The notes under the pieces were generated by a model that did not search any database, was not told the DNA's origin, and was given only the letters and a program-made list of their open reading frames with translations. The translations under genes and the position numbers were made by a program. 64,000 nt of DNA from JBBDIX01 sp050486225 (GTDB taxonomy: Bacteria > Actinomycetota > Nitriliruptoria > Nitriliruptorales > Nitriliruptoraceae). The stretch covers positions 99,715 to 163,714 of the forward strand of contig JBJHCV010000006.1 of NCBI GenBank assembly GCA_050486225.1, written 5' to 3'. Shown here piece after piece: positions 16,814 through 26,104 of the stretch (position 1 is the first letter of the stretch; every line of letters starts with the position of its first letter).

Positions 16814-17443
16814 TCACGGGGTCGGGTCGAGCGAACGCAGCCAGTTGCGCAGCAGCACGTTGCCGACCGCGCCGGACTTCTCCGGATGGAACTGGGTTCC
16901 CACGACGTTGCCCTCCCGCACGACACACGGGAAGTCGACACCTCCGTGGCTGCACCGGGCCAGCACGTGGTCCTCGTCGTCGGGCACCGCGTAGTAGGAG
17001 TGGGTGAAGTAGAACCGTTCGTGCTCGATGCCGGCGAACAGTGGGTCGTCGCGGGTCGGCACGACCACGTTCCAGCCGAGGTGGGGAACCTGCGCCTGCG
17101 CGGGCAGGCGCACCACGCGCCCGGGCAGCAGTCCGAGGCCGGGTTCGTCGCCCTCCTCGGACGTCGCGTAGAGCAGCTGCATGCCCACGCAGATGCCGAA
17201 CAGCGGTCGGTCGTCGGCGATCCACCGTTCGAGCAGGTCCTGCAGACCTGCCGCACGCAGGTTGGCGACACACGACGCGAAGTGCCCGACCCCGGGCACG
17301 ACGAGCACGTCGGCAGAACCCGCCTCCACCGGTGACGCGGTGATGCTCACGTCGGCACCGGCCGCCTCGAAACCACGACGTGCGGAACGCACGTTGCCCG
17401 CGCCGTAGTCGAGGACCGCGACGCGACGGACCCGATCGGTCAC
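16814..17443 (-). CDS. hisH: Imidazole glycerol phosphate synthase, glutaminase subunit
   Basis: Hydrolyses glutamine and feeds ammonia to HisF. The 209-residue class I amidotransferase has nucleophile Cys85 (LFGICVGMQLL) and the His186-Glu188 pair (GTQFHPEKSG), plus the oxyanion strand PGVGHF. The GTG start overlaps the hisB stop (GTGA). It sits between hisB and hisA. Confidence 0.97.
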   Translation of the reverse strand: MTDRVRRVAVLDYGAGNVRSARRGFEAAGADVSITASPVEAGSADVLVVPGVGHFASCVANLRAAGLQDLLERWIADDRPLFGICVGMQLLYATSEEGDEPGLGLLPGRVVRLPAQAQVPHLGWNVVVPTRDDPLFAGIEHERFYFTHSYYAVPDDEDHVLARCSHGGVDFPCVVREGNVVGTQFHPEKSGAVGNVLLRNWLRSLDPTP

Positions 17444-18024
17444 TGCAGCACGCCCTTGGTGGACGGGACCTGGGTCCCCGTCACGGCGACGGCACGACGC
17501 AGCGCGACCGCCACGGCCTTGAACACCGACTCGAACACGTGGTGGGTGTTGTCTCCCCGCACGTTGTCGACGTGGAGGGTGACCCGCGAGTTCGCGATCA
17601 GTGCCTCGAAGAAGTGCTTCACGAGGGTCGTCTCGAAGGTGCCGACCACCTCGACGGGCGTGTCGACGTTCCAGACGAGGTAGGGGCGCCCGGAGAGGTC
17701 GATCGCGACGTGCGTCAGCGCCTCGTCGATCGGCACGAGCGCATCCGCGAAGCGTTCCACGCCGGTGCGGTCACCCCACGCCTCGGCCAGCGCCTGCCCG
17801 AGTGCGATCCCGGTGTCCTCGACCGTGTGGTGGGCGTCGATCTCCACGTCGCCCTCCGCGCGCACGACCAGGTCGAGCCGACCGTGTCGGCCGAGCTGGT
17901 CGAGCATGTGGTCGAAGAACGGCACGCCGGTGGAGACGTCGCTGGAACCTGACCCGTCGAGGTCGAGTTCGACGACGATCGTCGTCTCCTTCGTCGTTCG
18001 TTCCACTCGCGCGGTTCTGCTCAC
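17440..18024 (-). CDS. hisB: Imidazoleglycerol-phosphate dehydratase
   Basis: Dehydrates imidazole glycerol phosphate to imidazole acetol phosphate. The 194-residue protein is monofunctional, without the phosphatase domain of the enterobacterial enzyme. Metal-binding motifs are FFDHMLDQLGRHG, DAHHTVED and GDNTHHVFE. The GTG at 18024 has GAGG nine bases upstream; the frame stays open further but loses family character. There are 37 bases to hisC upstream and a 4-base overlap with hisH. Confidence 0.96.
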   Translation of the reverse strand: MSRTARVERTTKETTIVVELDLDGSGSSDVSTGVPFFDHMLDQLGRHGRLDLVVRAEGDVEIDAHHTVEDTGIALGQALAEAWGDRTGVERFADALVPIDEALTHVAIDLSGRPYLVWNVDTPVEVVGTFETTLVKHFFEALIANSRVTLHVDNVRGDNTHHVFESVFKAVAVALRRAVAVTGTQVPSTKGVLQ

Positions 18025-18061
18025 GTCGGTGATCCTCGCATCGGGGCGGGTGGCACGATGG

Positions 18062-19150
18062 TCACGCGTCGGCGCGAACCATGTCGAGGGCACGAATGAA
18101 CGCGTCGTTCTCCTCGGGTGTGCCGATCGTAACGCGCACGCACCCCGAGAGCCGCGGACGGGTCGAGAAGTCGCGGACGAGCACGCCGTGCTCGAGCAGG
18201 CGACCGAACAGGTCGTCGACGTCGGTGCGAACGAGGACGAAGTTCGCCACCGACGCGAACACCTCGGTGCCCGGTCGTTCGACGAGTCGGACCACCAGTC
18301 GTTCACGCTCTGCGGCGACCTGTGCGCGGTGTTCGAGGAACGACTCCTCGTCCTCGAGCGCGACGATCCCCGCGACCTGGGTGATCGCGTCGAGGTGGTA
18401 CGGCAGGCGAACCTTCTGCAGGTCCTCCACCACCCACGGAGAGGCGACCAGGTACCCGAGCCGCAGTCCGGCGAGCCGGAACGCCTTGGAGAAGGTCCGC
18501 ACGACCACCAGACGCGGCAGGGTGGCGACCAGGTCGACCACACTCGTGTCGGTCGGGGCGAACTCCACGTACGCCTCGTCGACGACCACGAGTCCCGGGG
18601 TGGCGTCATGGACCTCCCGGACCACCTCGCGTGGGATGGGTGTTCCGGTGGGGTTGTTCGGCGACGCGAACAGCACCAGATCTGGTCGGTGCTCCCCGAC
18701 CGCGGCGATCACGGCGTCGGTGTCGACCTCGAGCGAGTCGTCGAGGTCGACGGCCACCATCGGGGTGAGGGCCGTTCGGCACAGCTCTGGGTACATGGAG
18801 TAGCTCGGTCGGAGGGACAGCGCCGTGCGACCGGGGCCCCCGTAGGCCTGGAGCAGCTGGATCAGGACCTCGTTGGACCCGTTCGCCGCCCAGACCGCGG
18901 AGCGATCGACCGCGTGGCGCGCCGCGAGCGCCGCCCGCAACTCCACGTGGTCGCGGTCCGGGTACCGGTTGAGGTCGACCGACCGAAGCCGTTCGGTGAC
19001 ACGATCCAGGAACCCGGGGGGCGGAGGTGTCGCCGTCTCGTTCGTGTTGAGGCGCACCGCCACGTCGAGCTGGGGGGCTCCGTAGGGCTCGACGTCCTCG
19101 AGTCCGGGGCGGACGGGCACACGGCCTCCCGCATCCACAGGCGAGGTCAT
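18062..19150 (-). CDS. hisC: Histidinol-phosphate aminotransferase
   Basis: Transfers an amino group from glutamate to imidazole acetol phosphate; PLP-dependent. The 362-residue fold type I aminotransferase has Lys222 in RTFSKAFRLAGLRLGY, the SPNNPTG motif at about 163-169, DEAYVEF and the N-terminal LNTNETATPPPPG. Its ATG overlaps the hisD stop (ATGA). Some members of this family also act on aromatic amino acids, but the operon position supports histidine synthesis. Confidence 0.96.
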   Translation of the reverse strand: MTSPVDAGGRVPVRPGLEDVEPYGAPQLDVAVRLNTNETATPPPPGFLDRVTERLRSVDLNRYPDRDHVELRAALAARHAVDRSAVWAANGSNEVLIQLLQAYGGPGRTALSLRPSYSMYPELCRTALTPMVAVDLDDSLEVDTDAVIAAVGEHRPDLVLFASPNNPTGTPIPREVVREVHDATPGLVVVDEAYVEFAPTDTSVVDLVATLPRLVVVRTFSKAFRLAGLRLGYLVASPWVVEDLQKVRLPYHLDAITQVAGIVALEDEESFLEHRAQVAAERERLVVRLVERPGTEVFASVANFVLVRTDVDDLFGRLLEHGVLVRDFSTRPRLSGCVRVTIGTPEENDAFIRALDMVRADA

Positions 19151-20448
19151 GGCGCCAGGTCCAGCCGGGCCTCCACGGCCCGCCAGTGCGCAGGAAGGTT
19201 CTCGGCCCGGGCGAGGGTCTGCACGGTCGGGGCCAGTTCTGCGAGCGACTCCGCGTCGTAGGTCACGTGGTTCACGGTGACCATGAACGACGCCGTCGTC
19301 AACCCACCCGTGAACCTCGCCGTACCCAGCACCGGCAGCGTGTGGTTGGGACCGGCGGCGTAGTCACCGAGGGACACCGGGGTCGACGCCCCGATGAACG
19401 TCGTGCCCGCCCAGCGGATGCGCCGGGCGACGGCGTCGGCGTCGGCGGTGTGCACCTCGAGGTGTTCGGCGGCGTAGGCCTCCGCGACCGTCACGGCCTG
19501 GTCGACGTCGTCGACGAGCACCACCGTGCCCTGCCCGGCCAGCGCGTCCTCGACGCGCTGGCGGTGCAACGTCGCGGCGACCTCGACCTCCAGGGCTGCC
19601 TCGACGCGGTCGACGAGCGACGGGTCGGTCGTCACGAGCAGCACACCCGCCATCTCGTCGTGTTCGGCCTGTGCGACCAGGTCGGTGGCGACCAGGGTCG
19701 GCTCGGCGGTCTCGTCGGCGACGATGGCGATCTCGGTCGGTCCCGCCAGCGAGTCGATCCCGCACAGCCCCGCGGCCTGGACCTGCTGCTTGGCTGCGGC
19801 CACGAACACGTTGCCCGGACCGACGACCTTGTCACAGGCCGGGACGGACTCGGTCCCCAGCGCCATCGCCGCGATGGCCTGGGCGCCACCGACGGCGAAC
19901 ACCTCGGTGACCCCGAGCAGGTGTGCAGCGGCCAGGATCGTCGCGTTGGGGAGACCGTCGCCGCCCGTCGGCGGGGTGCACAGCACGATCTGTTCGACGC
20001 CGGCGACCTGGGCAGGCACGACGGTCATGATCACGGTGGACGGATACGCGGCCTTGCCACCGGGGACGTAGACCCCCGCGCGGGCCACCGGACGGTGCCA
20101 CTGGCCCATCCGTGCCCCGTCGCGCTCGTCCTCCCAGTCCGTGGGGCGCGCGCGCTCGTGGAACCACCGGACCTGGTCCGCCGCACGTTCGAGCGCGGCG
20201 CGCAGGTCAGGGTCCAGACCGTCGAAGGCCGCGGCACACCGATCCGGATCCACGCGCAGGTCGTCGGGCCGGACGCCGTCGAACCGCTCCGTGAGTTCGC
20301 GCAGTGCCGCGTCGCCCCCGCTGCGCACCGCCTCGATGACCTCGGCAGCCGCCGTGGCCGCGCGATCCATGGCCTCGCGGGGACGCGGGAGCAGGTCGCG
20401 TGGATCCCTGGAGGATCCGCGCAGGTCGATCACGGACAGGCGGGACAT
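19147..20448 (-). CDS. hisD: Histidinol dehydrogenase
   Basis: Oxidises histidinol to histidine in two NAD-dependent steps; zinc enzyme. Its 433 residues carry the family motifs YVPGGKAAYPST, SLAGPTEIAIVAD, VAQAEHDEMAG (zinc and catalytic region), AEHLEVHT and AGPNHTLPVLGTARF. The ATG at 20448 has GAGG six bases upstream. It is the first gene of the his unit, 70 bases after dnaE ends; a TACGCT -10 candidate at 20486-20481 suggests its own promoter. Confidence 0.97.
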   Translation of the reverse strand: MSRLSVIDLRGSSRDPRDLLPRPREAMDRAATAAAEVIEAVRSGGDAALRELTERFDGVRPDDLRVDPDRCAAAFDGLDPDLRAALERAADQVRWFHERARPTDWEDERDGARMGQWHRPVARAGVYVPGGKAAYPSTVIMTVVPAQVAGVEQIVLCTPPTGGDGLPNATILAAAHLLGVTEVFAVGGAQAIAAMALGTESVPACDKVVGPGNVFVAAAKQQVQAAGLCGIDSLAGPTEIAIVADETAEPTLVATDLVAQAEHDEMAGVLLVTTDPSLVDRVEAALEVEVAATLHRQRVEDALAGQGTVVLVDDVDQAVTVAEAYAAEHLEVHTADADAVARRIRWAGTTFIGASTPVSLGDYAAGPNHTLPVLGTARFTGGLTTASFMVTVNHVTYDAESLAELAPTVQTLARAENLPAHWRAVEARLDLAP

Positions 20449-20480
20449 GGGAGGCCTCGGTCACCGGGTGGACGCGCGCG

Positions 20481-20486
20481 AGCGTA
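20481..20486 (-). promoter_or_regulatory. Putative -10 element of hisDCBHAF
   Basis: TACGCT on the minus strand lies about 33 bases before the hisD ATG in the dnaE-hisD gap, the same hexamer as before hisI. No clear -35 is visible. Confidence 0.33.
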
Positions 20487-20518
20487 GCGTCGGGGTTCGC
20501 CCGTCCCGGGCCCGGCGC

Positions 20519-23500
20519 TCAGACCGTCGCGTGGACGCCGCGCTCGCGTTCGGGCGTCGCGAAGGTTCGGGGTCCGGAGCCGTCCTGCACCGAGTCGGGA
20601 CCGAATGCCGCCTTCAGGTCGCCGAACAGTCCTCCGCGTCGTTCGACGCGCAGCGTGTGGTCGAGCTGGTATCGACGCTGTGTGCCGTCCGGGTGCATGA
20701 CGTGCAGGCGCACGGCGACCGACCCCGGATGGTCGCCGAGGATGGACCTCAGGCGACGCACCGCATCGGTCGTGCACTGCGCGGCGTCGAACGTGACCAC
20801 GACCGGGGCACCGAGCGCCTCGGACAGGTCGGGTGCCGTCACCCGGTTGGCCGTGAGCTTCGCCGAACCGTCGCGAACCTCGAGTCGTCCGTCGACGATG
20901 AGCACCGCGTCCTCGGCGAGGACCTCGTGCGCGACACGGAACGTCGACGGCCAGAACACGACCTCGACGGCTCCGGTGAGGTCCTCGAGCTTGGCGACGA
21001 GGTACGTGTCCCCCTTGCGGGTGAACTTCTTGGTCAGTCCGCTGAGCACCCCGCCGACGGTGACGTGCGCCCCGTCCTCGCGTTCGCCGAGCTCCACACA
21101 CTGGGTGTCCACGTGCTCGGCCAGGATGCGTTCGACCCCGAACAGCGGATGGTCGGACACGTAGAGGCCGAGCATCTCCCGTTCGAGTCGCAGCAGCTGG
21201 TCCTTGTCGAACTCGGTGTCGTCGTCGAGCACGACGTCGGCGAGCCCGTCGTCACCGGTCGTGGGGTCGTCGATCGACTCGAAGAGGGAGAACTGCCCGG
21301 CCGCCTGCGCCCGCTTGCGGGCGAGCGCCGCGTCCACGATGGGCTCGAAGCCCTCCAGCAGGCCGCGCCTCGAGTGTCCGAGGCTGCAGAACGCGCCGGC
21401 GAGGATCAGGTTCTCGAGGGTGCGGCGGTTGAGCACCTGGGCGTCGACCTTGGCACAGAAGTCCGAGAAGTTCTCGAACCGGCCGGCGCGGGTCCGGGCC
21501 TCGACGATGTGCTCGACGATTCCCTCGCCGACCCCACGCACCGCGGTGAGCCCGAACCGGATCTCGTCGCCCACCGGGGTGAAGTCCGCGCCGGACTCGT
21601 TCACGTCCGGCGGCAGCACGGCGATGCCCATCCGGCGACACTCGTTGAGGTAGAGCGGCTTGGAGTCCTTGTTGTTCTTGACGCTGGTGAGCAGCGCGGC
21701 CATGTACTCGACCGGGTAGTGCGCCTTGAGCCAGGCCGTCTGGTAGCTGACCACGCCGTAGGCGACCGTGTGCGACTTGTTGAACCCGTACTCCGCGAAC
21801 TTCTCGATCAGGCCCCACAGGCTGTCGACGAAGCCCCGTTCGTAGCCGCGCTCGAGTGCCCCGGCGACGAACTGCTGGCGCTGCGCACCCATGAGGTCCC
21901 GGTCCTTCTTGCCCACCGCCTTGCGCAGCGCGTCGGCCTCCGCGAGCGAGAACCCGCACAGGTCCGTGGCGATCTTCATCACCTGTTCCTGGTAGACGAT
22001 GACGCCGTAGGTCTCACCGAGGATGGGTTCGAGATCCGCGTGTTCGTAGCCGACCTCCTCGAGGCCGTTCTTGCGGTCCGCGAACGCCAGGTGCATCGAC
22101 TCGCCCAGCGGACCCGGCCGGTAGAGCGCGAGCAGGGCGGAGATGTCCTCGAAGCGCGTGGGTCGCAGGCGGCGCACGAGCGTCTGCATGCCGGCGGAGT
22201 CCAACTGGAAGATGCCCAGCGTGTGCCCCGTGGACAGCATCTCGTAGGTCGCCGGGTCGTCCATCTCCCCGAGCAGGTCCGGGTCGTCGAGGTCGACGTC
22301 CAGCCCACGGTTGTCCCGCACGTGACGTTCCGCGTCGGAGATGACCGTGAGCGTGCGCAGGCCCAGGAAGTCCATCTTCAGCAGGCCGAGCGCCTCGGCC
22401 GCGTGCATCTCGTACTGGGTGACGATCTCCCCGTTGTCGGTCCGCAGCAGCGGGATGGTCTCGGTGAGCGGACGGGCGCCGATGATCACGGCGGCCGCGT
22501 GGATGCCGTGCTGACGCTTGAGCCCCTCGAGGCGCTCGGCGGTGTCGAGCACCCGCCGGTGGGTCGGGTCCTCGCGGGCGTCACGGAGTTCAGACGAACG
22601 GGTGTAGGCCTCGGCGAGGGTGGCCTCACGCCCCTGGACCGCAGGTGGCATCATCTTGGCGAGTTCGTCTCCGACCCGGAAGGGTTCGTCGAGCACGCGC
22701 GCGGCGTCGCGGATCGCCGACTTCGCCTTGATGGTCCCGAACGTGACGATCTGTGCGACCTGCTCGTCGCCATAGCGGTCGGCTGCGTACCGGATCATCT
22801 CGCCGCGTCGGCGGTCGTCGAAGTCGATGTCGATGTCCGGCATCTGCAGCCGGGCCGGGTTGAGGAACCGTTCGAAGATCAGGCCGTGGCGGATCGGGTC
22901 CACGCGGGTGATGTCGGTGCAGTACGCGACGACGGACCCACCGGCCGACCCGCGCCCGGGCCCCACGCGGATGCCCACCTCCCTGGCGTGCCGACACAGG
23001 TCGGCGACGATCAGGAAGTACGCCGGGAAGCCCATCTGCTCGATGACGGACAGTTCGTAGTCGACGCGACGCTCGATCTCGTCGGGGATCGGGTCGCCGT
23101 AGCGGCGCCGTGCCCCGTCGAGCACCAGTGCGCGCAGGTACTCCGCCTCGGTCATCCCGTCCGGACACGGGAACCGCGGGAGCAGGTCGAGGTCGAACTC
23201 GATCGTCGCGTCGCACATCTCCGCGATGTCGAGGGTGGTGTCGAGCGCCGCCCGGTGGTCGGGGAAGCGTGCACGCATCTGTTCGGCCGTGGCCACGTAG
23301 TAGTGCGGGCCGGAGAACCGGAACCGCTTCTCGTCGGTGATCTTGGCGTTGGTCTGGATGCACAGCAGCGCGTCGTGCGCCTCCGCGTCGTCCGGTTCGG
23401 TGTAGTGCGAGTCGTTGGTGATCACGGTGCGCAGCCCGAGGTCGGCCGCGAGGCGCTCGAGCTGCGGCCACACCCGCTTCTGCTCCGGGATGCCGTGGTC

Positions 23501-24052
23501 CATGAGTTCGACGAAGTAGCGCTCCGGGGTGAGGATGTCCCGGAAGTCGGCCATCACCTGCCGCGCGCCGTCGACGTCGTCGGCGAGCAGGCGCTGGTTG
23601 ACCTCGGACCCGAGGCAGCCGCTGAGCGCCACGATCCCCTCGCCGTGCCGGTCCAGCAGTTCGAGGTCGATCCGGGGCTTGCGCCAGAACCCGTCGAGGT
23701 AGGCCGTGGTGGACAGCGCCATGAGGTTGCGGTAGCCGGCGTCCGAGGCAGCGAGCGCCGTCAGGTGGAAGTACGCCTGGTTGCCGTCCGCTCCCCCGAG
23801 CCGACGGTCGTGGCGCGAACCCACCGCCTGGTACAGCTCGGAGCCGAGCACCGGACGGATGCCGGCCCGGGTCGCCGCACGGTAGAAGTCGACCAGTCCG
23901 AACAGGACCCCGTGGTCGGTGATCGCGACGGCCGGCTGCCCGTCCTTCGCGACCTTCGCGACGAGCTCGTCGATCCTCGACGCCCCGTCGAGCATCGAGT
24001 ACTCGGTGTGCACGTGGAGATGGACGAAGCCGTTGCGATCCCCGGTGCTCAC
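20519..24052 (-). CDS. dnaE: DNA polymerase III alpha subunit
   Basis: Replicative polymerase of 1177 residues. The N-terminal PHP domain (about 8-285) keeps every metal ligand I can check: His11, His13 (HLHVHTEYS), Asp46-His47 (ITDHG), Glu72 (GSELYQ), His96, Cys146 (SGCLGSE), Asp214 and His216 (NDSHY). This complete set matches DnaE1 proteins that proofread with the PHP domain. The polymerase core has GPGRGSAGGS (364-373) and the catalytic PDIDIDFDD (Asp406, Asp408). A C-terminal OB fold follows. The GTG start has GGTGGAG five bases upstream. It stands between rluD and hisD and appears singly transcribed. Confidence 0.97.
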   Translation of the reverse strand: MSTGDRNGFVHLHVHTEYSMLDGASRIDELVAKVAKDGQPAVAITDHGVLFGLVDFYRAATRAGIRPVLGSELYQAVGSRHDRRLGGADGNQAYFHLTALAASDAGYRNLMALSTTAYLDGFWRKPRIDLELLDRHGEGIVALSGCLGSEVNQRLLADDVDGARQVMADFRDILTPERYFVELMDHGIPEQKRVWPQLERLAADLGLRTVITNDSHYTEPDDAEAHDALLCIQTNAKITDEKRFRFSGPHYYVATAEQMRARFPDHRAALDTTLDIAEMCDATIEFDLDLLPRFPCPDGMTEAEYLRALVLDGARRRYGDPIPDEIERRVDYELSVIEQMGFPAYFLIVADLCRHAREVGIRVGPGRGSAGGSVVAYCTDITRVDPIRHGLIFERFLNPARLQMPDIDIDFDDRRRGEMIRYAADRYGDEQVAQIVTFGTIKAKSAIRDAARVLDEPFRVGDELAKMMPPAVQGREATLAEAYTRSSELRDAREDPTHRRVLDTAERLEGLKRQHGIHAAAVIIGARPLTETIPLLRTDNGEIVTQYEMHAAEALGLLKMDFLGLRTLTVISDAERHVRDNRGLDVDLDDPDLLGEMDDPATYEMLSTGHTLGIFQLDSAGMQTLVRRLRPTRFEDISALLALYRPGPLGESMHLAFADRKNGLEEVGYEHADLEPILGETYGVIVYQEQVMKIATDLCGFSLAEADALRKAVGKKDRDLMGAQRQQFVAGALERGYERGFVDSLWGLIEKFAEYGFNKSHTVAYGVVSYQTAWLKAHYPVEYMAALLTSVKNNKDSKPLYLNECRRMGIAVLPPDVNESGADFTPVGDEIRFGLTAVRGVGEGIVEHIVEARTRAGRFENFSDFCAKVDAQVLNRRTLENLILAGAFCSLGHSRRGLLEGFEPIVDAALARKRAQAAGQFSLFESIDDPTTGDDGLADVVLDDDTEFDKDQLLRLEREMLGLYVSDHPLFGVERILAEHVDTQCVELGEREDGAHVTVGGVLSGLTKKFTRKGDTYLVAKLEDLTGAVEVVFWPSTFRVAHEVLAEDAVLIVDGRLEVRDGSAKLTANRVTAPDLSEALGAPVVVTFDAAQCTTDAVRRLRSILGDHPGSVAVRLHVMHPDGTQRRYQLDHTLRVERRGGLFGDLKAAFGPDSVQDGSGPRTFATPERERGVHATV

Positions 24053-24130
24053 GTGTGCTCCACCCTCTGGCCCCTCACCCGGCGGTCCGTCTCGACCGCG
24101 GGACGGGACACCTGCCGTCCTCCAACGTCA

Positions 24131-24178
24131 CGAACCTGAGGCGTGTGACCGGGGAAGGAACCACACGCCTGTGGTTCG
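24131..24178 (-). terminator. Long two-part hairpin between rluD and dnaE
   Basis: CGAACC (24131-24136) pairs with GGTTCG (24173-24178), then a 2x2 internal loop, then AGGCGTGTG (24139-24147) pairs with CACACGCCT (24162-24170) around a 14-base loop. All 15 pairs are perfect. It lies 17 bases after the rluD stop, so it may end the dksA-lspA-rluD transcript. A TAGGGT -10 candidate for dnaE (24190-24185) lies immediately upstream, so the same hairpin would form at the very 5' end of the dnaE mRNA. Confidence 0.5.
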
Positions 24179-24194
24179 ACCGCGACCCTAGCAG

Positions 24195-25139
24195 TCACGG
24201 CCAGTGCGGGGCGAGATCCTCGGGCAGGTCGATGCCACACGCGGCGATCGCCGTCGCCAGGTCGGACGGGACCGGTGCGGTCACCTCGACACGCTCGCCG
24301 GTCACCGGATGGTCGAGGACCAGGTGGGTGGCGTGGAGCGCCTGCCGACCGAGACCGAGCGAACGCGCGAGGGCGCCGGTCCGGCCATAGAGCGGATCGC
24401 CGAGCACCGGGTGGCCGATCTCGGTCAGGTGCACGCGGATCTGGTGCGTGCGGCCCGTCTCGAGCCGGCACGCCAGCAGCGACGTCTCGGCCGGTCGAGA
24501 ACCCGACGCGATCGTCGCGTACCGGGTGACGGCCTCACGCCCGGTCGTCACGACCGCGAAGCGGGTCCGATGCCGGGGATCGCGACCGATCGGGCCCTCG
24601 ACACGTCCCCTGGGTGCGGCGGGCACCCCTGCGACCAGCGCCAGGTAGTGGCGGGTCACCGCACGTCGGGAGAGCGCGTCGACGAGACCGCGATGCGCCT
24701 CGGGCGTGCACGCCACGACCATGACCCCCGAGGTGTCCCGATCGAGCCGATGCACGATGCCCGGCCGCGTCGCGTCACCGACGTCCGCCAGGGGATGGCC
24801 TGCCGCGCGAAGCGCGTCGACGAGCGTGTCACCCTCGTGGCCGGCACCCGCGTGCACGACCAGTCCTGCGGGCTTGTCGATCACCAGCAGGTGTTCGTCG
24901 GCGTGCAGGATCGGCGGGGCCGGCGGGGCCGCCGCGGCGTCGACCACGTCGGTCTCGGTCACCTCGACGCGCTGACCCACCCGCAGGATGGTGGACCGCG
25001 CGACGGGAACTCCGTCGAGGGTCACCCGGCCGTCACCGACGAGCGCGGCGACACGAGAACGGGAGATCCCGAGTCGACGCGCGAGCGCGACGTCGAGGCG
25101 AAGGTCTGCGTCGTCCTCCGCGACGTCGAAGCGGGTCAT
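24195..25139 (-). CDS. RluD-type pseudouridine synthase
   Basis: Converts uridines to pseudouridine, probably in 23S rRNA. The 314-residue protein has an N-terminal S4 RNA-binding domain (about 12-60, LDVALARRLGISRSRV) and a catalytic domain with Asp133 in HRLDRDTSGVMVVA, plus LETGRTHQIRVHL and GDPLYG. The ATG overlaps the lspA stop as ATGA, fixing the start and tying the two genes together; lspA-rluD is a common bacterial pair. Family membership (RluA/RluC/RluD) is certain, the exact target site is not. Confidence 0.93.
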   Translation of the reverse strand: MTRFDVAEDDADLRLDVALARRLGISRSRVAALVGDGRVTLDGVPVARSTILRVGQRVEVTETDVVDAAAAPPAPPILHADEHLLVIDKPAGLVVHAGAGHEGDTLVDALRAAGHPLADVGDATRPGIVHRLDRDTSGVMVVACTPEAHRGLVDALSRRAVTRHYLALVAGVPAAPRGRVEGPIGRDPRHRTRFAVVTTGREAVTRYATIASGSRPAETSLLACRLETGRTHQIRVHLTEIGHPVLGDPLYGRTGALARSLGLGRQALHATHLVLDHPVTGERVEVTAPVPSDLATAIAACGIDLPEDLAPHWP

Positions 25140-25657
25140 CGGCGTTCCACCTGCCACAGCGCGAGCACGAGCAGGACGAAGCCCACGGTGATCGCCGAGT
25201 CGGCGACGTTGAAGCGCGGGAAGGTCCCCCACGCCACGAAGTCGACGACGTGACCTCCACCGAACGCCGGTCCGTCGGGGTACCCGGGGCGCGTCAGGCG
25301 GTCGATGACGTTGCCGATCGCTCCCGCCAACAGCATCCCGAACCCGATCACCTGCAGCCACGACTCGCACTGGGGCAGGGCGCGGACCACCACGATCGTG
25401 ACGATGACCGTGACGATCAGGAACAGCCAGTGCGGCGCCGGGATCCCGAACGCAGCGCCCGGGTTGTACACGAGCTGCCAACCCACGTGGGGTCCGAACA
25501 GCGACACGAACTCGCCGGGTTCCAGGAGGCGTTCCGCGAGCGCCTTCGTCCACTGGTCGAGCGCGACGAGCACGAGTGCGACGGCGATCCCGACCACGAG
25601 TCGGCGCCGCCCCAGCGGCGTGGCAACGTCCTCCGACGAGGACGGGTCTGAGGACAC
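25136..25657 (-). CDS. lspA: Lipoprotein signal peptidase
   Basis: Membrane aspartyl protease that removes signal peptides from lipid-modified prolipoproteins. Four hydrophobic segments (about 19-37, 76-95, 101-115 and 153-170) surround the catalytic Asp119 (GNVIDRL) and Asp153 (FNVADSAI). I place the start at GTG 25657, five bases after the dksA-type gene ends; an ATG at 25702 would overlap that gene by 40 bases. Neither has a strong SD, so the first 15 residues are uncertain. It is followed by rluD with a 4-base overlap. The transporter lipoprotein at 7.6-8.4 kb is a likely substrate. Confidence 0.93.
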   Translation of the reverse strand: MSSDPSSSEDVATPLGRRRLVVGIAVALVLVALDQWTKALAERLLEPGEFVSLFGPHVGWQLVYNPGAAFGIPAPHWLFLIVTVIVTIVVVRALPQCESWLQVIGFGMLLAGAIGNVIDRLTRPGYPDGPAFGGGHVVDFVAWGTFPRFNVADSAITVGFVLLVLALWQVERR

Positions 25658-25662
25658 GTCGC

Positions 25663-26040
25663 TCAGCGGCCCGTCTCGTCGCGGCGCTTGCAGTCCATGC
25701 ACAGCGTCGCGTACGGCAGTGCCTCGAGACGTTCAGGCTCGATCATCTCGCCGCAACGCTCGCAGGGGCCGTAGTTGCCCGCGTCGATGCGACGCACCGC
25801 GTCGTCGATCTGCTCGAGCAGGCTGCGCGCGTGGATCGACAGCGACTGGGCCGTCTCTCGTTCGAAACTGGCCGACCCGCTGTCCGCAGGATCGTCGTCG
25901 AACCCGGCGTCGCGCCAGTTCTTGACGTCCGCCTCCGCGTCGAGTTCGGCGACCTGCTCCAGCAGCTGGGCACGCTCCTCCTCCAGCAGCGCGCGAACCT
26001 TGCGCAGCTGGGTCTTGGTCGGTGCTCGTCGTGTCGCCAT
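25663..26040 (-). CDS. DksA/TraR-family zinc-finger protein
   Basis: A 125-residue protein with a coiled-coil N-terminal half (about 8-40) and a C4 zinc finger, CERCG...LCMDC (near 93-117), typical of the DksA/TraR family, which enters the RNA polymerase secondary channel in proteobacteria. Actinobacterial members resemble the mycobacterial CarD-independent DksA-like proteins, whose targets are less clear, so a role in transcription control is inferred. The acidic FDDDPADSGSAS stretch is conserved in this group. ATG start at 26040; a -10 TACCTT ends nine bases before it, suggesting a leaderless mRNA. Divergent from ileS. Confidence 0.88.
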   Translation of the reverse strand: MATRRAPTKTQLRKVRALLEEERAQLLEQVAELDAEADVKNWRDAGFDDDPADSGSASFERETAQSLSIHARSLLEQIDDAVRRIDAGNYGPCERCGEMIEPERLEALPYATLCMDCKRRDETGR

Positions 26041-26048
26041 GGCGGCGG

Positions 26049-26054
26049 AAGGTA
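26049..26054 (-). promoter_or_regulatory. Putative -10 giving a leaderless dksA-type mRNA
   Basis: TACCTT on the minus strand ends at 26049. Transcription would start about seven bases on, next to the ATG at 26040, and there is no SD. The -35 is weak. Confidence 0.35.
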
Positions 26055-26104
26055 GCAGACCGCCCCGGTGTCGCTCGGTCTCTCACGCACCACGGCGACG
26101 GGCG

